This document shows positions 1 to 7,579 of a stretch of DNA of 21,763 nt, piece by piece. Under the pieces are notes generated by a model that saw nothing but the letters and a program-made list of their open reading frames with translations, ran no database searches and had not been told where the DNA came from. The stretch comes from JBQTIQ01 sp052387955 (lineage in GTDB: Bacteria > Actinomycetota > Acidimicrobiia > Acidimicrobiales > JACDCH01). The stretch is taken from contig JBQTIQ010000009.1 in assembly GCA_052387955.1 (NCBI GenBank), positions 1 to 21,763 of the forward strand, in the 5' to 3' direction. Numbering within the stretch: position 1 is the first letter of the stretch; every line of letters begins with the position of its first letter. The translations under genes were made by a program, and so were the position numbers.

Positions 1-228
1 GGGGTGGGCGTTCTCCCGGGGTCCGGCCCCCCCGCACCCCCCGGCGCCGCCGCACCGGGTGGCCCCGGCCTACCCCCCCCACCGGGGGCCGGGGGGGGGG
101 GCGGGCGGGGGGCCCTCGGCTCCGCACCCGGCCGCCGCCATGAGGCCGAGAGCGGCTCCGCCGGCGAGGAACCGGCGCCGGGAGAGGGCGGAGAGCTCTC
201 CCGACGGGGAACAGGGACGTGAGGCCAT
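1..228 (-). CDS. Tat-exported lipoprotein, probable siderophore-binding protein (FecB-like), 3'-truncated and frame-disrupted
   Basis: Seen: an ATG at 228 is preceded by AAGGAG (234-239) and lies 16 bp after the FecE stop. It encodes a typical Tat/lipoprotein leader: the twin-arginine stretch SRRRFL (about residues 16-21), a hydrophobic run, and the lipobox AAAGC with Cys35. A Pro/Gly-rich linker encoded by C11 and G8 homopolymers follows, and the frame as given hits a TAG at 70-72. Another frame stays open to the window edge. Known: FecCD-FecCD-FecE operons usually also encode a lipoprotein substrate-binding subunit, and locus B ends with one. Inferred: this is the N-terminus of the locus A binding protein. 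The break in the homopolymer tracts is either a sequencing or contig-end error or true slippage. The binding domain is outside the window, so its identity rests on the signal peptide and position. Confidence 0.62.
84..112 (+). other. G-quadruplex-capable G-run cluster
   Basis: Four G runs (84-88, 91-101, 103-105, 107-112) are separated by 1-2 bases and fit the usual G3+N1-7 quadruplex pattern. A C8 run at 73-80 could pair with them as a hairpin instead. On the minus strand this is the Pro-rich linker of the lipoprotein gene. It could be a real slippery tract or a poorly resolved contig end. Confidence 0.5.
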
Positions 229-244
229 GGGGCTCCTTGGCTGG

Positions 245-1147
245 CTATACGACGGTGCCGTCGGCAGCCGCGGACAGGGCCGCGGGCCTGGACAGGGACC
301 GGGACGGGACGGGAAGGACCAAGGGGGTGCCCGTGATCGGGTCGTCGATCACCTGGGCACGGAGACCGAAGACGTCGGCTACCAACTCGGCGGTCACGAC
401 ATCGGCGGGCGGGCCCTCGGCGACGATGGCCCCGTCGCCCATGGCCACGAGATGATGGGCATACCGGCACGCCATGTTGAGGTCGTGCAAGACGAGGACG
501 ACGGTGCGTCCCTCGGTCTCGTTGAGCTCGGCCAGCAGGTCGAGCACCTCGACCTGATGAGCGAGGTCGAGGAAGGTGGTGGGCTCGTCGAGCAGGAGCA
601 ACGGGGTGCCCTGGGCCAACGTCAGGGCGATCCACACCCGCTGCCGTTGCCCGCCCGACAGTTCGTCGACGGGCCGGTCGGCCAATCCGGCGGTTCCGGT
701 GGCGACCAGCGCCGCTTCGACGGCGGCTTCGTCGTCGTGCGAGAACTGTCGGAACCACCGTTGATGGGGGTGACGGCCGCGCCCGACCAGGTCGGCGACG
801 GTGATCCCCTCCGGCGACACCGGCTGCTGGGGAAGGATCCCCAGGCGCACGGCGACGTCGCGAGTCGGGAGGCGATGGATGTCGGTGCCGTCGAGCAGCA
901 CCGATCCCCCCTTGGGCTTGAGCAGCCGGGCCAAGCCTCGCAGGAGCGTCGATTTCCCACAGGCGTTGGCCCCCACGATCACCGTGACCTTCCCTGCGGG
1001 GATACTCACGGTGAGGTCCTCCACGACGAGCCGGTCGTCGTAGGCCAGGGACAGGTGGTCGGCTCTCAGCTGGGGCGGCACCTCGTCGGCGACGGCGCCG
1101 CGCTGGTCCGGGCCGGGGCCGGCGGCGCTCAGGCGAGGTCGGCTCAT
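245..1147 (-). CDS. Ferric-siderophore ABC importer, ATP-binding subunit (FecE/FepC type), locus A
   Basis: A 300-residue cytoplasmic ATPase that would power siderophore import through the two FecCD permeases upstream. Motifs seen: Walker A GANACGKST (about 59-67), Q-loop Gln in ILPQQP (about 107), signature LSGGQ (163-167), Walker B LLLLDEP (183-189), D-loop region TTFLDLAHQ, and switch His in VLHDLN (H221). The GANGCGKST-like Walker A and the LDLAHQ stretch are typical of the iron-chelate/vitamin B12 family. The first 25 or so residues are a variable extension compared with the locus B copy (289 aa). The ATG overlaps the preceding permease stop as ATGA, which supports this start and translational coupling. 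The two FecE copies in the window are strikingly similar through the whole NBD, so they are recent paralogues or specificity variants. Confidence 0.96.
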   Translation of the reverse strand: MSRPRLSAAGPGPDQRGAVADEVPPQLRADHLSLAYDDRLVVEDLTVSIPAGKVTVIVGANACGKSTLLRGLARLLKPKGGSVLLDGTDIHRLPTRDVAVRLGILPQQPVSPEGITVADLVGRGRHPHQRWFRQFSHDDEAAVEAALVATGTAGLADRPVDELSGGQRQRVWIALTLAQGTPLLLLDEPTTFLDLAHQVEVLDLLAELNETEGRTVVLVLHDLNMACRYAHHLVAMGDGAIVAEGPPADVVTAELVADVFGLRAQVIDDPITGTPLVLPVPSRSLSRPAALSAAADGTVV

Positions 1148-2220
1148 CCCCCGCTACCGATCCTGTTGGCCCGGGCCAGCAGGTAGAGCAGGTAGGGAGC
1201 GCCGAGGACCGAGGTCACGATGCCGACCGGGAGCTCGGTCGGCGCGAAGACGCGCCGGGCGACCAGGTCCGACGCGACCATCAGGAGCGCCCCGCAAGCC
1301 GCCGACGGCAACAACGCGAGCGAGCGGCCGCCGACCAGCCGGCGAGCGATCTGGGGTGACACGAGCGCCACGAACACGACCGGGCCGGCCGACGCCGTGG
1401 CCAGGGCGGCCAACCCCACGCCGGTCACCAGGAGGGCACCCCGGGCGAGCTCGACCCGGCTTCCCAGCCCCCGGGCGGCATCGTCTCCCAGTTCGAGCAC
1501 CCGCAGGTGGCGCACGAGGACGACGGCCAGCGGCACCAGGACGGCCAGGCCGGCGGCCAGGGGCCGCACGTGCGACCAGCCGCGGGCGTTCAGGCTCCCG
1601 GTGAGCCACACCGTCGCCTCGGCAACGGCGTAGATGTCGGCCCGGGTGAGCATGTAGTCGACGGAGGCCATCAGGGCGTAGGTGATCCCGATTCCGACGA
1701 GCACCAGTCGGTAGCCGGTGACGCCTCGCTTGAAGGCCAACAGGTAGATGGCCGCCGACGTGAGGAGCGAACCGATGAGGGCGGCAGCGATGACGGCCGT
1801 TCCGGAACCGTCGGCCACGACGATCACGAACACGGCCCCCACGGCGGCGCCCGCGGAAGGCCCGATGATGTCGGGACTGGCCAGCGGATTGCGCACGACG
1901 CGCTGGAAGATCGCTCCCGACAGGCCGAAGGCCGCCCCGACCAGCAGCGCCACCAGGCCCCGAGGGAGCCGCAGGCTCCGCACGATGAAGGCGCTGTCGG
2001 CGCTGCCGCCGCCGAGCAGGGCGGCGACCACGTCGCGAAAGGGGACCGGGAAGTCCCCGACGGTGAGGGACCAGGCGAAGACCCCGGCGGCGGCGGCCGA
2101 CACCACCACCGTGACCAGCACGGCACGCAGGTGCAGACGCCCCGAGACCCCCAGGTGCTGCGTCCGCACCACGACCAGGCGGTCGCGGGCGGGCCGGGCG
2201 GACAGGGCGCTGGCGATCAC
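1144..2220 (-). CDS. Iron-siderophore ABC importer permease (FecCD family, second subunit), locus A
   Basis: 358 residues, the usual FecCD/BtuC length, with the repeated hydrophobic segments of a polytopic inner-membrane permease. Family landmarks seen: LRLPRGLVALLVGAAFGLSG near residue 105, VRNPLASPDIIG shortly after it, GDDAARGLG in the cytoplasmic coupling loop, and the C-terminal TELPVGIVTSVLGAPYLLYLL. It forms the membrane channel as a heterodimer with the permease encoded upstream. The GTG at 2220 is chosen because a GCGGAG stretch sits about 7 nt upstream. The 40-nt gap from the preceding stop contains no other signal. The N-terminus before the first membrane segment is Arg-rich (RPARDR), compatible with the positive-inside rule. 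Confidence 0.94.
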   Translation of the reverse strand: MIASALSARPARDRLVVVRTQHLGVSGRLHLRAVLVTVVVSAAAAGVFAWSLTVGDFPVPFRDVVAALLGGGSADSAFIVRSLRLPRGLVALLVGAAFGLSGAIFQRVVRNPLASPDIIGPSAGAAVGAVFVIVVADGSGTAVIAAALIGSLLTSAAIYLLAFKRGVTGYRLVLVGIGITYALMASVDYMLTRADIYAVAEATVWLTGSLNARGWSHVRPLAAGLAVLVPLAVVLVRHLRVLELGDDAARGLGSRVELARGALLVTGVGLAALATASAGPVVFVALVSPQIARRLVGGRSLALLPSAACGALLMVASDLVARRVFAPTELPVGIVTSVLGAPYLLYLLARANRIGSGG

Positions 2221-2260
2221 CGTCGGTCTCCGCGGCCGCCGGGCTCAAGCTCGAGCTGGA

Positions 2261-3337
2261 TCAAAGCTCGGCCACCCTCCCGCGCCGGACCAGCGCCACG
2301 AAGAACGGGGCCCCGAGGACTGCGGTCACGATCCCCACCTGCAGCTCCGCCGGGCGGGCGACGACCCGTCCCAGGACGTCGGCGGCGAGCAGCAGCATGG
2401 GGGAGAGCACGAGGGTCCAGGGCAGCACCCAGCGGTAATCGGGCCCGCAGATGGCCCGGGCCATGTGGGGCACGGTAAGCCCCACGAAGACGATCGGGCC
2501 GGCGGCGGCGGTGGCGGCCCCGGCCAGCAGCACGACCGACAGGCCCGACACCGCTCGGGTCACGTAGACCCGCTGGCCCAGCGAACGGGCGACGTCGTCG
2601 CCCAAGGCCATGGCGTTCAGTGACCGGGGAAGGCCGAGGGCAAGGACCGCGCCCACGGCCAGGAAGGGGAACACCTGGCCGGCGATGGCGGTGTCACGGC
2701 CGACGAGCGAGCCCACGACGAAGAACCGGGACTGCTGCAGGGTGGAGAAGTCGCTGAGCTCGATGGCGGTCGTGATCGAGATCAGCAGGTACATGACCGC
2801 CGCGCCGGCGAGCGCCAGCTTGACCGGGGTGGCGCCGCCCCGGCCCAGGGAGCCGAGGGTGTAGACGACCACCCCGGCGATCGCGGCACCGATGAAGCCG
2901 AACCAGACGTAGCCGGTCAGGGTCCCGATGCCGAACGTGGAGATCGCCAGTACGACCCCCAGGGCGGCGCCCGCCTGGATCCCCAGGATCGAGGGATCGG
3001 CCAGCGGGTTGCGGGTCAGGCCCTGCATGACCGCGCCGGCGAGGCCGAGCGCGGCGCCGATCTCGAGGCCGAGCACCGTGCGGGGGACGCGCAGCTCGCG
3101 CACGATCACGTGGTCTTCCCGAGTGCCGTCGAAGGAGGCAAAGGCGTCCCACACGGTCCCCAGAGAGATCGACTTCGAGCCGTACGCCACCGAGACGCAC
3201 CCCAGGACGGCCAACACCACCACGGCGGCGGCCAGCCCACCGCCGCGGGCCCCCGTTCTGCGGAGCAGGCCACCGCGATCGCCGGCCGCAGTGGGCTCGA
3301 CCGCGGGCCGCGGGCATCGGATGGCCACGGCCGTCAT
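2261..3337 (-). CDS. Iron-siderophore ABC importer permease (FecCD family, first subunit), locus A
   Basis: 358 residues and the promoter-proximal gene of locus A. FecCD signatures seen: YGSKSISLGTVWDAF near residue 53, LRVPRTVLGLEIGAALGLAG, MQGLTRNPLADPSILG, the coupling loop GDDVARSLGQRV, VPHMARAICGPDYRWVLP, and the C-terminal ELQVGIVTAVLGAPFFVALV. The PHxxR...GPDYRWVLP stretch marks it as the FepD-like partner of the downstream FepG-like permease. Its ATG directly follows a predicted -10 element with only six intervening bases and no Shine-Dalgarno, so the mRNA is probably leaderless. It lies 65 bp downstream of the exporter gene stop but has its own iron-box promoter. Confidence 0.94.
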   Translation of the reverse strand: MTAVAIRCPRPAVEPTAAGDRGGLLRRTGARGGGLAAAVVVLAVLGCVSVAYGSKSISLGTVWDAFASFDGTREDHVIVRELRVPRTVLGLEIGAALGLAGAVMQGLTRNPLADPSILGIQAGAALGVVLAISTFGIGTLTGYVWFGFIGAAIAGVVVYTLGSLGRGGATPVKLALAGAAVMYLLISITTAIELSDFSTLQQSRFFVVGSLVGRDTAIAGQVFPFLAVGAVLALGLPRSLNAMALGDDVARSLGQRVYVTRAVSGLSVVLLAGAATAAAGPIVFVGLTVPHMARAICGPDYRWVLPWTLVLSPMLLLAADVLGRVVARPAELQVGIVTAVLGAPFFVALVRRGRVAEL

Positions 3338-3343
3338 GCGCTG

Positions 3344-3372
3344 ATAGTAAGGTAGCCTAATAACGTTTGCAA
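3344..3372 (-). promoter_or_regulatory. Locus A promoter with possible leaderless start
   Basis: On the minus strand, TTGCAA (3372-3367) is followed by a 17-bp spacer, TACTAT (3349-3344), CAGCGC and then the ATG of the first permease. Both hexamers match the housekeeping consensus at 4 of 6 positions and the -10 fits the actinobacterial TAnnnT form. A start 7 nt after the -10 would fall on the A of the ATG, giving a leaderless transcript. No Shine-Dalgarno is present, which agrees. Confidence 0.55.
3348..3360 (-). promoter_or_regulatory. Putative DtxR/IdeR iron box
   Basis: TTAGGCTACCTTA (minus strand) is an imperfect inverted repeat (TTAGG-N3-CCTTA) lying across the spacer and -10 of the locus A promoter, where a bound repressor would block polymerase. 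Aligned to the IdeR/DtxR consensus TTAGGTTAGGCTAACCTAA it matches 11 of 19 positions by hand count, mostly in the right half. The functional context is ideal; the match itself is moderate. Confidence 0.5.
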
Positions 3373-3402
3373 GGTGCGCTAAGCATCAGAGCCGGCCGGT
3401 CC

Positions 3403-5151
3403 CTATTGCCGAGGCCGGGACCATGCCGACCACAGGGCGCTGTAGTGGCCGGCCGCCGCCACCAGCCCCTCATGGGACCCGGTCTCCACCACCCGACCGC
3501 CATCGAGGACAACGATCCGGTCGGCACGAGCGGCCTGGGTCAGGCGGTGAGCAACCACGACGGCACTGCGCCCGCTGAGCGCAGCCGCGGCGGCCGCCTC
3601 GAGCACGCGGGCGCCGGCGCTGCCGGCCTCGGCGGTGGCTTCGTCGAGCACCGCCACGGCCGGGCCGGCCAGCACCAGGCGGGCCAGGGCGAGCTGTTGG
3701 GACTGGGTGGCGCTGAGAGGGTGGCCACCGTCCCCCACCCGGGTTGCCAACCCGTCGGGCAGCGCTCGCGCCCAGCCGATCGCTCCGACCCGGTCGAGCG
3801 CAGCCTCGAGCTCCTGCTCGGAGGCCCCGAGGGCGGCGAGCCACAGGTCTTCACGAAGGGGCCCGGCGAACACGTGGACCTCCTGCGTCACGAGGACCAC
3901 CGGCCGATGGCCGCCGATGTCGCCGGCCTCGCCGGCGGGAAGGCCGCCCACGGTGACCTGCCCCGTCGTGGGCTCGTGGACGGCCGCGATCAACTTGGCC
4001 AGGGTGCTCTTGCCGGCGCCACTCGCTCCGACGATGGCCACCTGTTCGCCGGGTGCCACCGTGAGATCGATGTCGTGGAGCACGGTGTGGCCGGCCTCGT
4101 AGGCGAAGCTCGCACCCGTGCAGCGCACCTCGCCCGGGAAGTCGGGGCTCGAGCCTTGGCCCGGGCCGGCCGCCGTCAGCTGCGTGACCCCGACCAGTCG
4201 GGCCAGGGCGGCCCCGGCCACCAGCACGTCGTCGACCAAGGAGAGCAGCACGTTCACCGGGTCGAAGATCCGAACGAAGTACAAGACGGCAGCGGTGACC
4301 GCTCCCACCGTCACCGCCCCCCGGCCGACGAGCACGAAGCCGGTCCCGAGGATGGCGCTGAGCCCTGTCACCTCGGCGACGTTGAGCCTCCCGTAGAAGC
4401 GGGTCCGTAGGAAGCTAGCCGCCACCGCGAGCTGTCGAGCGGCGCCGGAAGCATCATCGACTAGCCGCTCGTGGCGGTCTTGGATTCCCATGGACCGCAC
4501 CGTGGCGGCACTGCCGATCGTCTCGAACAGCTGCTGCGACCGTGCACCGGCGGCGATGCGCTCGCGGGCGTAGAGCGGGATGGCGCGGGGCACGTACCAC
4601 CGCACGGTGTGCCATTGCACCGGCGCGGCGCAGAGCCCGGCGAGGCCCAGGCGCCAATCGAGCACGGTGAGCCCGACGACGGTCAGGGCGATCGTCAGCC
4701 CGGACTCGACGAGTTCCGGTACCGCCTCGCTCATGGCCCGGGACGCCGCCGCGATGTCTCCGTCCACCCGTGCCACCAGGTCTCCGGTCCCGGCCCGTTC
4801 GAGCTCACCGAGCGGCACCAGCAGCCCGTGCTCGACCACCCGCTCCCGTAGGTCGGCCAGCGCCGGCTCCGCGGCTGACGCGGCCGCGGCCGGGCCCGCC
4901 CAGGCCAGGATGCCCTCGGCCATCGCCGCGCACAGCAACACCACCGCCGGGGCCGTGATGGCACCAGGAGGAGCTCCGGCATTGACGAGGTCGACGATCC
5001 GGCCCAGCACCGCCGGCCCGACCAGCCCCGCACCGGCCCGGGCGACGAACAATCCGGCCGCCCCGGCCAGGACAAGTCGGCGGGGGCGGAGCAGGGCCCG
5101 GACCACCCGCACGGTGGCGGCGCGATCGGCGGTGGGCAACGAGGCGCTCAA
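3403..5151 (-). CDS. ABC transporter half-subunit, exporter fold (TMD-NBD), catalytic Walker partner
   Basis: 582 residues: an N-terminal six-helix type membrane domain (about 20-310) and a C-terminal nucleotide-binding domain (about 340-580). NBD motifs seen: intact Walker A GASGAGKST (375-383), Q-loop Gln423, intact Walker B AVLDE with catalytic Glu504, and switch His535 in VVAHRL. The signature is degenerate: LSATQ (479-483) replaces LSGGQ. Its partner has the mirror defects, so this subunit supplies the Walker motifs of the single consensus ATP site. Translation starts at TTG (5151), overlapping the upstream TGA as TTGA, so the two halves are coupled. Substrate is unknown. Its position beside a siderophore importer suggests siderophore or other metallophore traffic. 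Exporter-fold pairs such as mycobacterial IrtAB import siderophores, so direction cannot be assigned. Confidence 0.93.
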   Translation of the reverse strand: MSASLPTADRAATVRVVRALLRPRRLVLAGAAGLFVARAGAGLVGPAVLGRIVDLVNAGAPPGAITAPAVVLLCAAMAEGILAWAGPAAAASAAEPALADLRERVVEHGLLVPLGELERAGTGDLVARVDGDIAAASRAMSEAVPELVESGLTIALTVVGLTVLDWRLGLAGLCAAPVQWHTVRWYVPRAIPLYARERIAAGARSQQLFETIGSAATVRSMGIQDRHERLVDDASGAARQLAVAASFLRTRFYGRLNVAEVTGLSAILGTGFVLVGRGAVTVGAVTAAVLYFVRIFDPVNVLLSLVDDVLVAGAALARLVGVTQLTAAGPGQGSSPDFPGEVRCTGASFAYEAGHTVLHDIDLTVAPGEQVAIVGASGAGKSTLAKLIAAVHEPTTGQVTVGGLPAGEAGDIGGHRPVVLVTQEVHVFAGPLREDLWLAALGASEQELEAALDRVGAIGWARALPDGLATRVGDGGHPLSATQSQQLALARLVLAGPAVAVLDEATAEAGSAGARVLEAAAAAALSGRSAVVVAHRLTQAARADRIVVLDGGRVVETGSHEGLVAAAGHYSALWSAWSRPRQ

Positions 5152-6851
5152 CCCAGTACCACTTCGACGTATCGGGGGTCCCTGGCCACGAGCTCCTCGT
5201 GGCTGCCGCCGTCGGCGACCCCGGTACCGTCGATGAACACCACCCGGTCGGCGGCGGCCAACAGAGCCGGGCTGGTCGTGACGATGATCGTCGTGAGCCC
5301 GGCCCGCAGCCGGCGGAGGCCGGCGGCCAGACGTGCTTCGGTGACGGCGTCGACCGCCGTGGTCGGGTCGTGCAACACCAGCACGGGGGTTTGCCCAGCG
5401 ACCGCCCGGGCCAGCGCCACCCGTTGGCGTTGCCCTCCCGACAGTGACGTACCGCCCTGGGTGACCGCCGTCGACAGGCCCTCGGGCAGGGCCTCGACGA
5501 CGTCGTCGACGGCGAGCGCCGCCAACAGCTCCGTCGAGACCGCCGGCACGAGGCCCCTCGCCCTCGCTCCGCCCCCATCGAGGTTCGTCGCCAGCGTGCC
5601 GGTGAACAGCGCGGCCTCGTGCTTCGCCACCCTCACCGCCTGGCGTAGGCCCTCGAGCCGGAGGTCGCCGAGCCCAACCCCGTCGAGGCCGACCGTGCCC
5701 CCAGCCGGATCGGTGTCCCGGGCCAGCAGCCCCACCAACGAGGCTGCAGTCACAGGGTCACTCACGGCGATGCCGACGAACTCGCCCGCGGCCACCGTCA
5801 GGTCGACCCCGACCAGACCGCCGTGGCTGAGGGAACGCAGCGAGATCGCCCCGGCAACCTTCGCGGGGACCGCCTGGGCGCCGTCTGCCACCTTCGACGG
5901 CGCGTCCAGAACGGTCGCCACCCGCACCGCGGAGGCTCGGGCCGTCGCCCAGGCGGCGCCGGCATAGCCCAGCCGGCCCAGCGGCCCGACGAGGAACTGG
6001 GTGACACCGACGACCGCCACCAACTCGCCCACGCTGATGCGTCCCTCGGCCGCCAGCCGCCCGCCAGCCAACGCCACGATCCCCATGAAGGCGCCGGTGA
6101 CGGCCACCGTCAGCCCACCGTGGACAGCCTGGAACCGGGTGGAACGCAGCCCGGCGGCCAGAGACCGCCGGCTGGCCTGGCGGTAGCGCTCGGCGGCGTG
6201 GTGCTCCGCTCCCAGCCCCTTGAGCACACGCAGACCGCGCAACAGGTCGGTGGCGGTGGCTGCGGCCCGGGCCACCTCCGCCTGCTGGGCCGCCACCCGT
6301 GCTTCGATCGGGCTGGCGAGCGACTGCAGCAGCACCAGGACCGGCGGCATGCCCACCAGCACCAGCAGTCCGAGCGGTGGCGAGATGGCCACCAGCACGG
6401 CGGCGACGAACAGCACGGCCGCCGTCCCGGCCACAGCTGACGCCACCGCCATCAGGACACCGGCCGCGCCTTCGGCATCGGATGTGGCGACGCTCACCGC
6501 CTCCCCCACCCCGGGACCGCCCTCGACCCCCTCGGCCGCGGTCATGCGGGCCGACAGCCGTAGGCGCAGGTCGTGGGCCGCGTTCTCGTGGGCGCGGGTG
6601 AACACGCGGTCCCCCCACCGGTACGAGATCGACAGCGTGGCGAAGACCACCGCCAACACCAACAGCCACCGGGCCAACGCCGCGCCTTCGCCGGTCACCA
6701 CCGCCCGGTCGACCACTACCCCGGCCACGACCGGGACCAGGGTCTCCCCCACTTGGTGAAGGACGAAGAGGGCCGACGAACCGGACAGCCGTCGGAGCTG
6801 GGAACGCACGACCGAGCGCAGCAGCCTCTGTCCCGGTTTGGCGTCGGCCAC
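5148..6851 (-). CDS. ABC transporter half-subunit, exporter fold, degenerate NBD with intact signature
   Basis: 567 residues: membrane domain (about 20-310) then NBD (about 335-567). The signature LSGGQRQRV (470-478) is canonical, but the rest of the ATP site is lost. The Walker A position reads GIAVSDPVTAAS with no Lys, Walker B reads VLVLHDP with His494 where Asp is expected and Asp495 in place of Glu, and the switch His is replaced (VTTSP, Thr526). Known: asymmetric heterodimeric exporters (BmrCD, TM287/288, TAP) pair one consensus and one degenerate site. This subunit lends its LSGGQ to the partner's Walker motifs. It is the first gene of the pair. The GTG at 6851 abuts AGGAG with no spacer, so a downstream GTG at 6809 is an alternative start, though its own ribosome site is poor. 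Confidence 0.92.
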   Translation of the reverse strand: MADAKPGQRLLRSVVRSQLRRLSGSSALFVLHQVGETLVPVVAGVVVDRAVVTGEGAALARWLLVLAVVFATLSISYRWGDRVFTRAHENAAHDLRLRLSARMTAAEGVEGGPGVGEAVSVATSDAEGAAGVLMAVASAVAGTAAVLFVAAVLVAISPPLGLLVLVGMPPVLVLLQSLASPIEARVAAQQAEVARAAATATDLLRGLRVLKGLGAEHHAAERYRQASRRSLAAGLRSTRFQAVHGGLTVAVTGAFMGIVALAGGRLAAEGRISVGELVAVVGVTQFLVGPLGRLGYAGAAWATARASAVRVATVLDAPSKVADGAQAVPAKVAGAISLRSLSHGGLVGVDLTVAAGEFVGIAVSDPVTAASLVGLLARDTDPAGGTVGLDGVGLGDLRLEGLRQAVRVAKHEAALFTGTLATNLDGGGARARGLVPAVSTELLAALAVDDVVEALPEGLSTAVTQGGTSLSGGQRQRVALARAVAGQTPVLVLHDPTTAVDAVTEARLAAGLRRLRAGLTTIIVTTSPALLAAADRVVFIDGTGVADGGSHEELVARDPRYVEVVLG

Positions 6852-6859
6852 CTCCTGAG

Positions 6860-6875
6860 GTTAAGTGCACTAAAC
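6860..6875 (-). promoter_or_regulatory. 16-bp palindrome upstream of the ABC exporter pair
   Basis: GTTAAGTGCACTAAAC is an inverted repeat with two mismatches around a perfect AGTGCACT centre, 9-24 bp upstream of the GTG. Extended by a few bases, the minus strand matches the IdeR consensus at 11 of 19 positions by hand count, chiefly the TTAACCT end. It could be an iron box or the operator of another regulator. No convincing -35/-10 pair was found around it. Confidence 0.4.
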
Positions 6876-6961
6876 ACCCCTAGACAAGATTGCTAGCTAC
6901 AGGGGAGGGCGTCGGCTCGGCCGCGGTCCGATCGACTCCCGGCCGGTAGGGCCGGCATCCG

Positions 6962-7540
6962 GTGCTGTTCCCACGACGGTTCTGGGCGGGCCTGGAGGCG
7001 GGCACGGCCACGGTCGCCTACCGGCGCTGGCGCCGTCCCACGGTCAAGGCCGGCGGCCAGTTGCGCAGCCCGGGAGGACCGCTCGCCATCGACTCGGTGG
7101 CGGTCGTCGAGGCCGACGGGATCGACGAATCCGAAGCTCGGCGAGCGGGTTACCCGACGGTCAGCGAGCTGCTGGCCGACCTCGCTCCCGAGGCCGAGGA
7201 CCGTCTGCTCTACCGCATCGAGTTCCACCCCGCCGGTCCCGATCCCCGTACCGTCCTGGCCCAGGACGACGACCTGGATGCCGCTGCGCTCGACGCCGTC
7301 GCCCGACGCTTGGCCCGCCTCGACCGGGCCGCCCCGGAGCCGTGGACGCTGGCCGTGCTGGCGCTGATCGACCGACAGCCCGGCGTGGCGGCACGCGACC
7401 TGGCCACCGGGCGAGACGTCGAACGGGACCGCTTCAAGCGCGACGTCCGCGTGCTCAAGGGCCTCGGCCTCACCGAGAGCCTGGTCCAGGGCTACCGTCT
7501 CTCGCCCCGGGGCCAGGCCGTGCTCGCCGCCCTGCGCTGA
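6962..7540 (+). CDS. ASCH-like (PUA-fold) domain protein with C-terminal winged helix-turn-helix
   Basis: 192 residues. The N-terminal part (about 1-95) opens with LFPRRFWAGLEAG, then VAYRRWRRP, VKAGG and LYRIEFHPAG near residue 85. This pattern resembles ASCH-domain proteins of actinobacteria, a PUA-like fold thought to bind RNA or nucleotides. The C-terminal part (about 120-192) reads as a winged helix: WTLAVLALIDRQPGVAARDLA, then RDRFKRDVRVLKGLGLTESL, and a wing/tail GYRLSPRGQAVLAAL. Reaction or target is unknown. A GTG start is used; no strong ribosome site is visible, and the gene is divergent from the ABC exporter pair. The wHTH suggests it could bind DNA, perhaps this divergent region, but nothing in the sequence proves that. 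Confidence 0.85.
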   Translation: MLFPRRFWAGLEAGTATVAYRRWRRPTVKAGGQLRSPGGPLAIDSVAVVEADGIDESEARRAGYPTVSELLADLAPEAEDRLLYRIEFHPAGPDPRTVLAQDDDLDAAALDAVARRLARLDRAAPEPWTLAVLALIDRQPGVAARDLATGRDVERDRFKRDVRVLKGLGLTESLVQGYRLSPRGQAVLAALR

Positions 7541-7579
7541 CGTCCACGAGCACGGCTGGCCTTAGCGGGCCCGGCCGGT

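Noticed and set aside
59..1186. Plus-strand 375-codon open frame over locus A FecE
   Set aside because: Antisense shadow with no recognisable domain; the minus-strand FecE carries all ABC motifs.
7541..7579. Bidirectional terminator between the convergent ASCH and membrane protein genes
   Set aside because: GC-rich pairing is possible but imperfect, overlaps a stop codon and lacks T tracts.
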